Shown here: piece after piece, positions 35,307-47,765 of the stretch | Layout of the letters: each line of letters starts with the position of its first letter | Numbering within the stretch: the first letter of the stretch is position 1 | Origin: Rhizophagus clarus | Lineage: Eukaryota; Glomeromycota; Glomeromycetes; Glomerales; Glomeraceae | NCBI GenBank assembly: GCA_015698045.1 | Contig: BLAL01000261.1 | Span: 434,001-498,000, forward strand | Direction: 5' to 3' | DNA: 64,000 bases | Notes under the pieces: model-generated | Database searches by the model: none | What the model was told of the DNA's origin: nothing | Seen by the model: only the letters and a program-made list of their open reading frames with translations | Translations under genes and position numbers: made by a program

Positions 35307-37251
35307 CTAATTCCTTTTCTTTCTTGATCCAATACGTCTTGTTAGCTCTTGATCCATTTCCAAAGCCCTGATTCTGGCATCCTTTTAATTTATATTTGAT
35401 ATTGCTTCGTTCCTTTTAAAAAAAAGCCAATCTTTTTCTTCTTTCAAGGCTTTTACCTTCTCTTCTAGTTGATTGATTCTTTTCTCAGAACCTCAACATA
35501 ACCTGCAGAGGGAAGGGATTAAAGAGGAATAGCAGAAGGTGAGGTTAGTTATAATCAACTTACCCAGCAGGAGAGCCACGTTAAAGCAAAGGCTAGGTAC
35601 CTGACAGTCCAACAATTTAGGTACTTTACAGGACCATTAAAAACATCAACCTGAGAGGCGAGTTCACAGTAGCCATTTTAGAAGCTTAAACCCAGGCCAG
35701 ACTATGTATGGAAAGCTGTGGTATTCACCCACCTGTTTCATAAATTCCCTTTCGCTTCTTCTTCAATATTTTTATTCTGAAACGATGTACCAATTTTGCC
35801 TTTGCGGCCTGTGATTTGTGAGGCTTGCGACAGCTCATATTTCTGTATATGATATAATAAAGAAGATAAATAATTGTAGTTGATACTTCAGAAAATAAAT
35901 CATAACTTATAATCTCTGCATGCAGAGAAATGCAAATCTATAAGAGAGGAAAGGAAAAGTGGAAACAGTTTTAAGAAAAGGAGGAATATTTATATGAAAC
36001 AGGCCTGATATGTCAACATGAAAAAAGAAACCTTTTATGAATCCATTTCACGAAGATATAAAATATATTTGACTAAAGGATTATACCAGAAAAAGCTTTT
36101 TCTTTCATCATAGGAATGGAAAAAATACTAAATTGAAAATTTTAAATGTGCTAGAGAAAATCGATAATAGAAAATAACATAATTTAATATGTAGAATTCA
36201 ATAATGTTTAAGGAGCAAGTTCACTGAGTTGGTCACACAAATACAATTAAATTCTCATCACTTTAAAATTTTATTAATAACGAATTAACAAAGAAAACTT
36301 TATTTGTTAAATGTTGGCTTTATTGTATCAATTATTAAGGTTTTGCATTATTTTTGTATCAAATTATTAAGTTTAGCATTATTTGATTATCGTATCAAAC
36401 TATTAACAGTTAAGGTTTAGCATTAAATAAAAGAAAAAATTTTTAGAAAAATTTTATAGGTGAAAAAAGGAAAAAAATTTTTGTACTTACTATTATCAAT
36501 AGTATTATTATTATTCACGGTATTCTGGCTATTGTTGTTGCTTCAGGCTATAAATTGATTAAGAAAATCAATAAAAAAATCTATAACTTGATTAAATTTT
36601 TTTTATGATTTACATACATCTTCTATTCCTTCGATTTCTTCGATTTTGAGTCTGGCTAACTTCGATTGAAGCTTGTACAAATTGATCATCTAGAAACATA
36701 TTAAATAATATTGGAATACATAATTCTAAATAAATATAAAGCAATTAGAATTCTTACCTGGTCTTTCCCAGAAGCGGGTGTTCATTATGTCGAAGAACAC
36801 CGCTCTTGTGCGACTCCTCCGTCACGCCTCTAGGGTCATTGGCAATGACCAATAATTGATCCTAAAATATTTTAAAGTTATTAATATTACACAAATTTTT
36901 ATTTATTAATATTTAACTCACATGATAGTTAGTAACGAGCCTATTGAACTTCGCCTGGCATTGTTATCCTATATAGTTACATCTACAAGTATTATTAACA
37001 TTTTCTGCTACTGATCTCCAGAATTTTTTTTTGCTGCGCCCTGAAATTTGGTAATAATATTCGTAATTTTGTGACCTCCACTGTTCAATGAGAGCAGCGG
37101 TTTGTTCATCTGTTCATTCTATCCAGTCGGTGAAGGTGCTGCGAGGAGAAGTAGAATTAGATAAAGATTTGGCGTTATCAGTATAATGTTGAGATAAGGT
37201 TGAAGGATCGCAAGAGGTTGATAATGATGTATTTGTGTTATTTGAAGACAT
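35307..37251 (-). pseudogene. Myb/SANT-like DNA-binding protein gene, disrupted
   Basis: ATG at 37249-37251. Exon 1 (36922-37251) has a Ser/Thr-rich leader, then a trihelix/SANT-like domain at residues about 46-105 (TDEQTAALIEQW, FWRSVAENVN, CQAKFNRLVTNYHDQ), the type found in multicopy nuclear factors of this genome. Exon 2 is 36758-36861 (clean GTGAGT..TTTTAG intron before it) and exon 3 starts at 36689. A basic block (KAKLVHRFRIKILKKKRKG, about 35740-35830) and a C-terminal coiled coil (KRINQLEEKVKALKEEKD, ALEMDQELTRRIGSRKK) close the gene at TAG 35307-35309. One TGA stands at the conserved first Trp of the SANT helix and one TAA in the coiled coil, and the frame does not carry across intron 2, so it is probably a pseudogene. 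Its targets are unknown. Confidence 0.6.
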
Positions 37252-37349
37252 TATTAGAATTTTTGAAATTTGGCGATGTTATATTTAACAAAAATTTGTT
37301 ATATATGAGTGAATATAAGACAAGAAATATATAATTAAAAAATTAAAAA

Positions 37350-37535
37350 ATGTGAGAAAGTTCCATTTTTTAATTATTTTTTCTAATAATTCTAATTACG
37401 CCATTTCAATCATTTTTTCTAACAATTCTAATTACACCATTTCAATTATTTTTTCTAATAATTAATTACGTCATTTAATTATTTTTTCTAACAATTCTGA
37501 TTATGCTATTTCAATTATTTTTTCCTTTTTAAATT
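37350..37535. repeat. Four to five units of a 45-bp AT-rich repeat
   Basis: ATTATTTTTTCTAAYAATTC followed by TAATTACRCCATTTCAAT recurs four to five times. It lies just upstream (on the minus strand) of the SANT-like gene start. Confidence 0.7.
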
Positions 37536-38179
37536 AAAATGATTTCATTAATTCATAATATTACATCATAAATTTATAGAATTTTGAAAATTAATTCTGT
37601 CTCTTGTCCATTAAAAGTGATTAAAATATCGATTTTCCATTGTTTCCCATTGTACAAAAAAAAAATTAGCCATTAAAAGTGATTAAAAATTTTATGTAAA
37701 AATTAACTTTATTTACTCATAATATTTTACCACATCTTTTACGATATTTTCTAATGCAAAAAAAAATTTGATTTATTTTACTTTTCGTGATTGATTTAAT
37801 GTGTTAATTTTTGAATGTTTAAAAGGAATTAATAAATATTGAGCGCATTAAACGAGGATTATGCTTATGTAATATGTGAGACATTCTAAATTTAAATCTT
37901 CTAGAATTATACTTATTAAGATGAAATACATGATTATCACTTAGTTTGAAAATGGAAATCAAATATAGGACATACTACAATTCGTAACACCAAAATTACA
38001 AGTCCAGCAAAAAACTTACAATGTATGACTATTAACATATGTATTTTATTTATATGACCATATTTATTGATTTAATTAAAAAAATTAGTGAATATTAAAA
38101 TATTTTTAAATTTTATAGCGCAAAAATCATTTATTGATGATTAATTAAAGAGTGCTACTAAATCTATAATTTAATTTTA
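37536..38179. other. AT-rich intergenic, no gene seen
   Basis: Nothing recognisable; it lies between two minus-strand genes. Confidence 0.4.
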
Positions 38180-39506
38180 TTAATATTTATGAATAAAGAC
38201 GTAATGTGTTAAATAAAAATGACTTACATGTTTCAAAGAATTTACTATCCTGTTGCCACTTCGAGAGGGAACAATTATATCCTTCGTCATACTATTCAAG
38301 TTCTTAACGGCAGATAGATCTTTGCCATTCCAAGAAACCTTGAAGGTTTCTCTTATAAAATCTATTAACATATCAAAGCTACCAATCTTTTTCATTTCAG
38401 AGAGATTTACAACAGCGAGCTATTGATTCAAGAGTTTTTGAACAAAATGTTCATCAACATAGTCTTTTACTTCTTTATTTGACAGGTTACCAGTGATCGC
38501 TCTACAGTTAATTATTTTTTATTAACATAACAATAAACTCATTAGATATAAGATATATTATCAAACAATAAAATAAAATATACCTATTTTTTCTAATATT
38601 TTTATATTCATTTATCTTATGTTCAATATTTTGATTAAGTTTATTACGGTAGTCAGCAAAGGCTCGATGAGTTTTCTCTAAGAAATTTTTTCCTTCTGTA
38701 CTGTAAATTTGTACCTTGAAAATTTTTTTAATTAATTCATCAAATGTCTCCCCATGCAGATTGCAGGTACGAAAAAAGAGGCATTTGATGGACTTGTTCC
38801 AAAGACGAGCATTATCCTAAAATATTAAAAGATATGTTATTTACTTTAAAGAATTGGGTACAAAATAAATATATTTAGCACTAACATCAGCACTAGACGT
38901 CGAAGATGTTAAGCCAGAACCGGAATCCATTTCTAACATTTTATTTGCTAGATGAAGAATATGTGAATGGACGACGAGAAAATTGCATATTTCTAAATTA
39001 CTTTTAAACCCAACAGGAATGGGTTCATCCAAATTTATGAGTTTATCATCTGTCATATTCATTTTATCTCTATCATGATCATCACTATCGTTATCTGAAC
39101 TACCACTTTTCTCTTCTTCACGATCTTCTCTTTCTTTTTCATCTTCTCTTCCATTATCTTTTTCTCTTTCATCATCATCTTCTCTTTCATCATTATTTCT
39201 TCAGTTAGAAGCTAAACCTATTATTTAGTAGTATATCATTTAATTAAAGATTAAATATATTATTAAATATTAAGGCCATACACATATATGATATGTATAT
39301 AATATTTACCTGAAATGAATTAATCAACATTGTTAATATTGGTCTCTCTCCTTTTCTTCGCTTTTTGATTTAGACTTTGATTTTTCGAAATTATTACTAT
39401 TATACATATTTTTAGTATCATTTTATTCTCAAAGTAAAATTTATTATAATTATATTTTATAAAGTTACATACCTGCTGTCTCTTGATTTGCCTTACATTT
39501 GGACAT
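38180..39506 (-). CDS. Unrecognised multi-exon gene with acidic Asp/Glu/Arg repeat
   Basis: A possible first exon starts at ATG 39506 (MSKCKANQETA, then GTATGT). The main exon (39210 to about 38888) carries an acidic/basic low-complexity stretch (REDDDEREKDNGREDEKERE), then LINLDEPIPVGFKSNLEICN and SSTSSAD. Next exons: DNARLWNKSIKCLFFRTCNL through FLEKTHRAFADYRNKLNQNI (38820-38590) and ITGNLSNKEVKDYVDEHFVQ through FIRETFKVSWNGKDLSAVKN (38505 to about 38228). Introns have GTTAGT or GTATAT donors and TTTTAG or TGTAG acceptors. One in-frame TAG (about 38430) interrupts the last exon, so this copy may be broken. I recognise no domain and assign no function. The first exon's connection is uncertain. 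Confidence 0.45.
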
Positions 39507-39779
39507 AGTAAAAAATAAAGATACAAGATACAAAAATTCTGAGATACAAAAATTTGAACAAAGTAAAATATAAATAAGAGACCTCATCCCAATTCTCAAA
39601 CCCCTGAGTTGACCTTGCATTTCCAAATTTATATGGTATATGTTGAGATTATACCATATTAAGATGTTTATTTCATGACAATCTTACAAGAGAAGATAAT
39701 TTGTTTAGAATTGAAAATAGAATTGATTTGAATTATACAAAAATTTAAATTTTAATTATTTAACATATTGACATATTTA

Positions 39780-39895
39780 CATAACGAAAGAAAATTTTTA
39801 TTTAACGAAAGAAAATTTAGATTTAACGAAAGAAAATTTAGATTTAACAAAAGGAAAATTTAGATTTACTTATTTAACAAAAGAAAATTTTTATT
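39780..39895. repeat. Five units of a 22-bp repeat
   Basis: AACGAAAGAAAATTTAGATTT and variants recur five times, the last two changed to AACAAAAG. It is a short minisatellite of no evident function. Confidence 0.8.
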
Positions 39896-40795
39896 TATAA
39901 GTTGCTAAAGTATTTGTTTATGAACAAATAGGACTATCGTTACATCATTTAATAAGAATCTGCAGATGTTTATCTAAGATAAATTTGCACTTCCTTTTTT
40001 GATTAAGCGCAGTAAACATAACTTTTTACAGCCATAATTGCTGATATAATACATACTATTGTACAAAATACAAATAAATATTAGAGTGAGATTATTTAAT
40101 TAATAGACCTTGCTTTAGTTAGATTCAGAGATGATGCTTGAATCTCAATCGGTTAATAATAACAAATAATGAATAAATGCACTTTGAATATAAATGAGAG
40201 CCATGTTTCAAATAATAATGTGAAGTATGTAATTAAATGATTATATTGTATTATTTAGTTTATTATTATTATATTGTAAATCTTGACATTTTTATATTGA
40301 TGATAAAATAATAACGTAAAGTGTGAATATAAGAAAAAAATTTTTTACATAATATGTGGTAAACGTCTCTAGCTTATGTAAATATAGCTCTAAGGCAATC
40401 CTCGTGTCAATGTCTTGACAGTAACATCGCACAGGTCAAAAATGTAATATTTGCAGCTCTAAGTGATACAAGAGTGTGATTGAATCTAAAATTCCATTTT
40501 CTGGCACATGTTTATTGATCAATCTAATCTATATTCGGATAGTTTAACAGTGTACTGTATTGAACATTGACCTCTTATACCAATTTCGTAAAAGAATTCT
40601 TCTATATATTAGTAAAACTTTGGTAATTTATTTTTTTTTTTTGTATGTTTAGTGACATTACAGCCTAGATTAGATTATCTTTTTTTCTCTAATCAGATTA
40701 GATTACTATAATTATATTAAAGTACAATTAAATTCTAACCATAAATTTTGTTAAAAATCAATAATTCTACAAAACTATTTACATCTTATTTAGTT
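39896..40795. other. Intergenic upstream of the second CACTA-like gene
   Basis: No gene recognised. Two AATCTAGATTAGATTA-like stretches (40660-40705) precede the transposase start. Confidence 0.35.
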
Positions 40796-42495
40796 ATGAG
40801 AAAGAGATATATTCACTCTACCGGCAGTTCTGTAAAACTATTTCAAATTCGCAATTGGTTTTCTCATACTAGTCATAATGAGACAACAGCAAATTTAACT
40901 GAAGATAACAATAAAATATTATCTAAAGACATCGATATGGAGGACATTAATAGAAATAACAATGAATCAATATATTTTCAGCATTATGATAATGATATAG
41001 ATTTGAGGGATAATGTAATTGATGAATTATCAGATGATGATGATGATGATGATGACAAAGAGGAAGATTATAACGAAGAGAAAGATTATTACAATGAGGA
41101 AGGTGTAGAAGAGAAAGGTCACAATGACGATGAGAAAGAGGAAAGTCACAACGACCACAATGATGAAGAAGAAGAGGAAGGTAACAATAACGAGAATAAC
41201 GACATATATCAAATTATTGAAGCTTTAGATAAAGACAAGATACCAACCTGTGATGGTAAATTTTCACCTTACTTCAATGATTATACAACTACTGCTCTAT
41301 TCTGTTAGCTCCAGAAATACAATATTTCTACAAAAACATATGAAGATCTTGCTAACATTATTCACAATCCTCAATTTAAGCCCACTCATGTAGTAAAAAA
41401 TATCAGAAGATTCCAATCTTAGAGAAAACGTCTTCCTTTACTACCAATAATAACAAAGCCTAATAAAATTTCATCAAAAAAAAACTCTGTCAACTTCATG
41501 AGGTTCAAAACTTTCGCACCAACTCTCAATTAGCGAAATTATATGGCATGTTCTTAACAATCTGATGCTGATGAGACATATGTATTTTGGACTGGATATT
41601 AATTCTGAAACAAAATCAGATTTTAGCATGGAACTCTATGGGGAGAATCTCCACTTTTTGGACAAAATGAAATAATAATATCAGAAGGTAATAAACAATA
41701 TAGTTTGATATAATTATGGTCTGTGTTAGTAAAATTGATTGATTTATTTTTGATAAAATAGTAATATACCAATCTGGTGATTTTGTTTACTATAACGATA
41801 ATAATGGTCATCGAAGACTTGGAAGATTAAGAGCAATTTTGAAAAATGATAACAAAGATTATCAGTTACAAATTCAAAAAATTTTGAATTATGATGACTT
41901 ACCTGAAAATTTAAAAGGATTATCAAGACAACGTCATTCTCTTGTTGAAGAAGTTTGGTTGGTAGACGAACCATTTCCAATTATCATGACCTCTCAAATT
42001 CTAGAAAAAGTGACTATATTAATAACGTTTCAACACTAAAACATTCCTGAAGATTCATTGCATATTACTAAAGTAATTTATAAATGTAATGACCATTGGC
42101 ACATTCGTGATATGAAACTTTTATACTAACATCCTTCTGATTATATTTCTATCAGAGATCCACCATCATGTATACCAGTTTATAAGCTGTTTTTAGATTT
42201 TTATTATGACAATTTTGGTACGTTTAGAAATGTGTATCATTTTTTAGGTGGTGTCTATGTACAGTTTAGCAACATGCTAACACATTAAAGAAAATTTATC
42301 AAAAACCATTTTGTTCTTAGGTTTGTTCCATTTGGTGGCAATTTTGACGAATTTATACTACCATTTGTTTCAGAAATAAAAGAACTTGAAAAAGGTAAGA
42401 TAATGACTGTTCAAGGACAAAATGCATGGGTAATTGCTGGTTTGAGTATTATTACGGCAGATTTACCTCAAGGTAATGACTTGGCAGGAGTACTA
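40796..42495 (+). pseudogene. CACTA-clade (Tnp2/Plavaka-like) transposase, N-terminal half
   Basis: From ATG 40796 the protein starts MRKRYIHSTGSSVKLF and runs through a very acidic linker (41030-41210, poly-Asp then Glu/Asn). It continues with IPTCDGKFSPYFNDYTTTAL, CDHW-like segments (YKCNDHWHIRDMKLLY) and the conserved block VYKLFLDFYYDNFGTFRNVY, LGGVYVQFSNM, LRFVPFGGNFDEFILPF, ELEKGKIMTVQGQNAWVIAG and ITADLPQGNDLAGV (to about 42495). This matches the Tnp2-type core (DLPQGN..G.. like DFPA.GN). Several stops occur, at least two replacing Trp, plus shifts near 41540-41680. The protein resumes at 46013 with GCRTC; the gap is a Tc1-type insertion, probably in an intron. Confidence 0.7.
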
Positions 42496-42789
42496 AAGTA
42501 TTTTGACTTATCGCTCTTTTCAAATTAGTGCGCCCACCCTGATTGTGTAATCACGTAAAAATCTAATTAGATTTCCCGATTTTTCCGATTTTCAAACGAA
42601 CCCTTCTAATAAATTTTTTTGCCATCTCTGATTTCTAATGCTTTCTTAGTGATTTCACAAAGCTTCTATAGTAAAATACGCGTCTACCAAGTTTCAAGTA
42701 TATTACTTACCAAATATTAACCGATTTTCAAACTATAAAGTTATTTGTTTCTTGAAGATTTTCTTCTAAATATTTTTTTATCGGTTATT

Positions 42790-43983
42790 ATGGCTAAAAC
42801 TTTAGCTGAGGATCTCAAATGGCGCATTATACTTTTACATAATGATGGATATTCAAAAAGACAAATAGCTAATCTACTTTATATTGGAGAAACGTTAGTT
42901 AAGAAAGTTATTCATATATATGCAAAGTGGGGTTGTGTAGTAAATCCGTGGAAACTTACACCAGGAAGAAAAAAAGTTTTTAGTAGAAGTGATATGAATG
43001 TAAGTATAATTTGAAATTGTAAATTTGATCAAATACTTGTTTGATAGTCAAACTTATATTATAATTTGTAAATATTAGGTGTTGCGTGATATTGTTCATG
43101 AACATGTTGATTATTATCTTGATGAATATATTGAAGAAATGCAGGCACGAACTGGAAAACGTGTTTCTGTTTCAACTTTATGGAGATCATTGGCTTATTG
43201 TGGTATTACACGTAAAAAGGTATAGTATTATATGTAAAAAGATAATTTTTTAGTTTTTTTTAAAAAAAAATTAGCAAGATAATAATAACTATTCAATTCA
43301 TTATTATATAGTTACATAAAGCTGCTTTAGAAAGAAATGAATTGCTAAGAGGTGTATTTATTGCATCTATAGGTCACTATAGAATCGATCAATTGGTATT
43401 TATGGATGAATCATCGAAAGATGAACGTACTTCAACATGTTTTTATGGCTATTCTGAAATCAATTCAAAAGCAATAAAAAAGGTGGTTTTCATTCGAGGC
43501 AAAAGGTATACTCTTTTACCTGCATTAACAAAAACAGGTATAATTGCTGTAGATATTATGGAGGGCAGTTGTACAAAGCAAAGATTTAAGGAATTTGTCG
43601 TATCTCAAGTGGTATGTATACTATTAATTATATTATAACAACTAATTATACTATTTACTAATCAAATTAATTTATAGTTGCCCCAGATGAACCCATTTCC
43701 ATCTACAAATAGTGTTTTAGTTCTTGACAATGCTAAAATACATCACGATCAAGAACTTCTTGAATATTTAGATGCATTTGGAGTAAAAGTTGAATTTTTA
43801 CCTCCTTATTCACCAGATTTAAATCCTATAGAAACTGCTTTTTCTACAATCAAACAATTTTTACGAAGAAATAGATATTTTGTAGATACTAGTTATAATC
43901 CTATTTATCCTTTACTTGTAGCTTGTTCTCAAATTACTCCTCAAATGGCAGAGGGTTATTTTAGAGGATCGGGATATTTTTAA
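42790..43983 (+). CDS. Tc1-like DD34E transposase, four exons, intact (318 aa)
   Basis: Exons 42790-42999, 43079-43219, 43312-43611 and 43678-43983 each hold a whole number of codons and join without a stop. Introns are 66-92 nt with GTAAGT, GTATAG or GTATGT donors and AG acceptors. The N-terminus (residues about 1-60) is a helix-turn-helix (GYSKRQIANLLYIGETLVKK). The catalytic residues are Asp in VFMDESSKDERT, Asp in LVLDNAKIHHD and Glu in PPYSPDLNPIE, with 34 residues between the second Asp and the Glu, i.e. DD34E as in Tc1. The length is normal for the family. I chose ATG 42790 over an upstream frame extension (42745) because family members begin close to the HTH. It should bind the TIRs and mobilise the element in the nucleus. 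It appears coding-competent. Confidence 0.92.
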
Positions 43984-44106
43984 ATGAATAAAATATTAAT
44001 TTTTATAATAAATAAAATTAAAATTTTATATTATAACCAAAATTCAATTTCAATTTATTAACAAAATTTGTAAATTTATACATTATATTGTAATAAAATA
44101 ATACAA

Positions 44107-45735
44107 TTATTTATATTTTTTAGCAGCATCTCTAATGGTTTCAATATCTCCAATAGTTGTCACTCCACAAGCTTCAAATTGCGTATCATTCAATTTGTAT
44201 AAATGTTTAACTCTAACTCTTTGCTTCTCAAATCCTTCCAGAAATTTAACGTAATAATCACCTGTTTCTTCAGCTTCATCTAATTGTTGTAAAAATTCGA
44301 TCATTGATGGTAAAGATTGATGAGTTACTAGAGTTGTTTGTAATGGTGATTGTAATGGGGATTGTTGTGATATTTGTTGTTGAAGAAGTTGAGGCGCAAC
44401 TAATGCCTGAAATAAATTGGAAAAAAAAGGACTAATTGAATTTTGTAAATCATTAGAAACTTGGGGTAAAGTGTGTTGAGACCTATTTTTGGTATATGCA
44501 AATAAAGGATGGGTTGGTGGATCTTTAACTGATGCAAGTCCGTTAAGCTAAAATATTTAGATATTAATGTTAAATTAAAGTAATACTATTAAATAAATAT
44601 GTAAACAACCGACCATTTCTGTTGCCCAAGTTGAAAACATCATATTACTTATTTCAACATGAGGTTCACGATCTTTTAGTCAATGCCTATTATGCATAGA
44701 ACACCAAGTTTCTCTTTGTAATTCTGTAACATTTTTTCCAATTCTTTGATCAAGCAAAGAAATATCTGAAATCTTAGGAACTTTATTTTTATTATAAATA
44801 TTTGGAATTGAGTCCTCATCATGATCTATATCATCATCTGAAGTAGTTTCCTAATTAAAAATATAGAATTAATTTTTTTAAGAACAAAAAAATCAATAAT
44901 AATTTAAAAATTACCTTTTTTTTTCGCTTAACATTAACTTGTTTTTCTTTTTTATTCATAGTAATAGATATAAGCATAACTTTTTTTGCAGCAACAATTT
45001 TAGTATATTCTGATTTAAAATTTTCAAAATCACGTACATCTACTAATAAAGTACCAGCTCCTTGCGTCTTTTCTGACTTAAAAGAAACATTATAGTCATT
45101 AGCATCAATTTTTTCATCTTTGAGTAGAGCCGTAATATTATTTTGAATTGAAAGTAAAAACTCATCTAATTCAGATATTATAACTGAATAGTTTTTAGCT
45201 GGAAGAGAAGTACCATCTGCTTTTTTTATAGTTAGTTTGTAATTAACTTCTATTTCCAATTCAGTACTATCTTCATTTTTAGTTTCTAAATTGCTACATT
45301 TGGATTTATTGTAAAATGTTGACCCATCTGACATAGTACTTTCTTGTGAAATTTCAGTAGTAGATTCAACATTAATTATTTCAATGTTTTTTTCTAATTG
45401 TATCACATTTTCTGATGTACGAACTTTTTTATTAGATTTAGATTTTTTATCAGATAAACGTTGGTAAGAACTATTACATGTTGAACAGAATGAAAATTGA
45501 AAGCCTTTTGCTAAATCAAATTTATAAGCGAAGCTATCATTTTTATTTTTTATAAAATCTATTTGTTAGGATTAGAAATAGGGCTAAAGACTCTTGTAAA
45601 TGCGTTTTTAACAAGATCTGTTCAGTTTTTTTTGGACGGCTTAGCTGTTTTATTACAATTACATATCTCTATTTTCAAATTTACCCCACAATAGAGACAT
45701 TTCTGACATCCAAAACAAGTTCCAATTTTATACAT
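44107..45735 (-). CDS. Cys-rich / SAM-like protein gene inside the Tc1-type element
   Basis: Proposed exons (minus): 45613-45735, 44915-45558, 44614-44850, 44107-44547; the last three join in frame. The N-terminus is Cys-rich (CFGCQKCLYCGVNL, ICNCNK), followed by a second pair (FCSTCNSSY). The middle has the block LTIKKADGTSLPAKNYSVII and ISELDEFLLSIQNNITALLK, and the third exon a His/Trp segment (CSMHNRH...FSTWATEM). The C-terminal 65 residues (FLQQLDEAEETGDYYVKFLE, LNDTQFEACGVTTIGDIETI) look like a SAM-type helical domain. I recall this domain order as a large Rhizophagus family of unknown function. Exon 1 does not keep phase with exon 2 (an A8 tract is the likely shift), and a TGA interrupts exon 3, so the copy is probably damaged or mis-assembled at two points. 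Confidence 0.65.
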
Positions 45736-46012
45736 TCTCACTATTTTTTTACGCGACAAAAAAATTCTAAACGCGAAATTAACTATGAATTTTATTATTC
45801 TTGTGTAATCTTAGAATCATTGGCTAATTATTTGTTGATTGTCACGTGAAATTGAAAATCTTTTGAAAATCGATTTTCACATGATGATACAACTCAAAAT
45901 CGCATAGTCGCACTAATTTGAAAAAGACGATAATTAATAATTTAATAATATAACTTGAAACAATTTAATGATATAATTTGTAACAACTATTGAAATTTTT
46001 TAAAAATAATTT

Positions 46013-47765
46013 AAGCATAATGCAAATAAAGGTTGTCGTACCTGTACAATTAAAAAGGAATTATGGAGTTCTTATAATCAGGATACTGTGACAATATTAC
46101 GTTACTATCATATTACAAATGAAGAAATTTTAGAAATTTCTCAGGAACCGGTAACATCAAGAAGAGACCAACTTTGTACAAAGTATGGTTTAAGACAATT
46201 GCCTAGTATTTTAGATAAATTAAAAAGGGAAAGACATCTACAAGCACCACAGGACATTTATCACGCCATCGTGGGAAAGATTGGACAACTGCTAAAGTTA
46301 ACCTGTAAATTATTTTCATGAGAAGAAGATGATGATTTCATTAAAATTTGAAAAAATTTTGAAATTCCAAAAAAGTGGGGTAATTTACCAAATCTGATCT
46401 CTTATCATAATAGTTTTATGATGTCTGATCTTCTCAGACTAGCTATGATTATGCTATTCTTGCTAAATCGGTTTCTAAAGGAATCAAGTCTTAAGCATAA
46501 TAAAGCAGTTGCTATTCAACAAAGGATTGATGCACTTCGAATTAATTTAGTGTCAAAAAGCATTATATCTTGTTGGGTATATGTTGCGAAAACTATGAAG
46601 ACAGTTTTTAATAAAGAATTTACGTCAGATAGCTACAAGGAATTACAACAATATCTTGAAGAAAAGTTTTCAATCCTTCCAAAGGTATAATTATGGAATT
46701 GAAATTCAAAAAGTGTGGAATAATTTAAATATGATTCTAACAATAATATTCTTTTTATATGTTAGGTTTTTGCAAATTTTGTTAATTTACCAAATATACA
46801 CGTTAATATGCATTTTCTGGTGCATGCTAAAACCTTTGAAACACTCACTAATACCCAGGTTGGTATAAAAAAGATGGTACATCGTATTTTTAAGGGAATA
46901 GTACTGAAGATGAATTGCAAAAACATAGACTTGGATTTATTAAAGCGTTATAATACTATATTTGCAATTCGATATTTAGTAGATGGTAGTATTGATCCAA
47001 GATTTAATAGGCCTTGTACTGGATTCACAAATCTTGGGCAATTATTTTTGAACTGGTACGTTACAGAAGATAAATATTCAATTGAAGAACAAGCTCAGAA
47101 TGATAATGCAGAAGATAAAATTAAATTGTATATTATATATTATATCATATATGCATACATAATATTTACTAATTTTAATTTAGTTATATCCCCAGTAAAT
47201 TTTATCTCGAACATTTCCTTAAAAAAAAAAATGCCAAAGAAGGATCAGAATAACCTTCTGTTTACTCTGCAGCATGGTTTTAAAACTGAGCTGTTTTATC
47301 TTATATAGATATGAAGTTCGAGGCGGCTCTTATAAATTCTTCAACTAGCTGGTACAAATTAGCATCATATACCATTGAAGAAAAAAATAGTGTCCTTTTA
47401 AAAATCCACTTACATCTTGGTGATTTTGTCACAATTTATGAAGAAGATCATGAAGAATCTTATGCAATCATCAAAGGGATTTTTCGACATAAGGATAATA
47501 ATGACAAATATTATGCCTTTATTGTTATGGATTGGTTTGAAGATACTAGGATTAAACATTCACTGTTAAAATATCCACTTTATCGCCTTCAAGCAACAGG
47601 GAATAAATAGAGGCGTATTTTTCCAATTACTGTAATAGATAATGTACAAAAAGTACATTTTATTCATAATTGTAATTCAGAAGGATGTCAAGGATCTGAT
47701 CATGATACCATGAACAGAATTTGGATAAAAAATAGTTTTTATTTTAACAGCTATATGATTAATTA
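46013..47765 (+). pseudogene. CACTA-clade (Tnp2/Plavaka-like) transposase, C-terminal half
   Basis: Resumes with HNANKGCRTCTIKKELWSSY, the Cys motif that follows LPQGNDLAG in this family. It continues RYYHITNEEILEIS, LKRERHLQAPQDIYHAI, FMMSDLLRLAMI, SIISCWVYVAKTMKTVF, VNMHFLVHAKTFETL (after an intron of about 46685-46765), KKMVHRIFKGIV, NIDLDLLKRYNTIFAIRYLV, and the C-terminal module HLGDFVTIYEEDHEESYAII, YYAFIVMDWFEDTRIKHS, VQKVHFIHNC (to about 47765). A bromo-adjacent-homology-like reading of the last module is possible but not asserted. A few stops and shifts are present (for example near 46320, 47306 and 47610). It is the second half of the gene starting at 40796. Confidence 0.7.

Larger units (their letters stand above)
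42511..45930 (+). mobile_element. Tc1-type transposon (3.4 kb) carrying a second gene
   Basis: The TIRs match at 19 of 22 positions: TCGCTCTTTTCAAATTAGTG at the left against the complement of the right end (CGCACTAATTTGAAAAAGAC then GA), flanked by TA on both sides (42509-42510, 45931-45932). A weaker match continues inward (GTAATCACGTAAAAATC at left, GTATCATCATGTGAAAATC at right). Inside are a complete transposase gene (plus) and, tail to tail, a host-type gene (minus). No second copy of the TIR is seen between them (43984-44106), so both genes lie in one element. It interrupts a CACTA-type gene. Confidence 0.85.

Noticed and set aside
41030-41212. Minus-strand Ile/Val-rich frame
   Set aside because: Reverse of the acidic Asp/Glu linker of the CACTA-type transposase.
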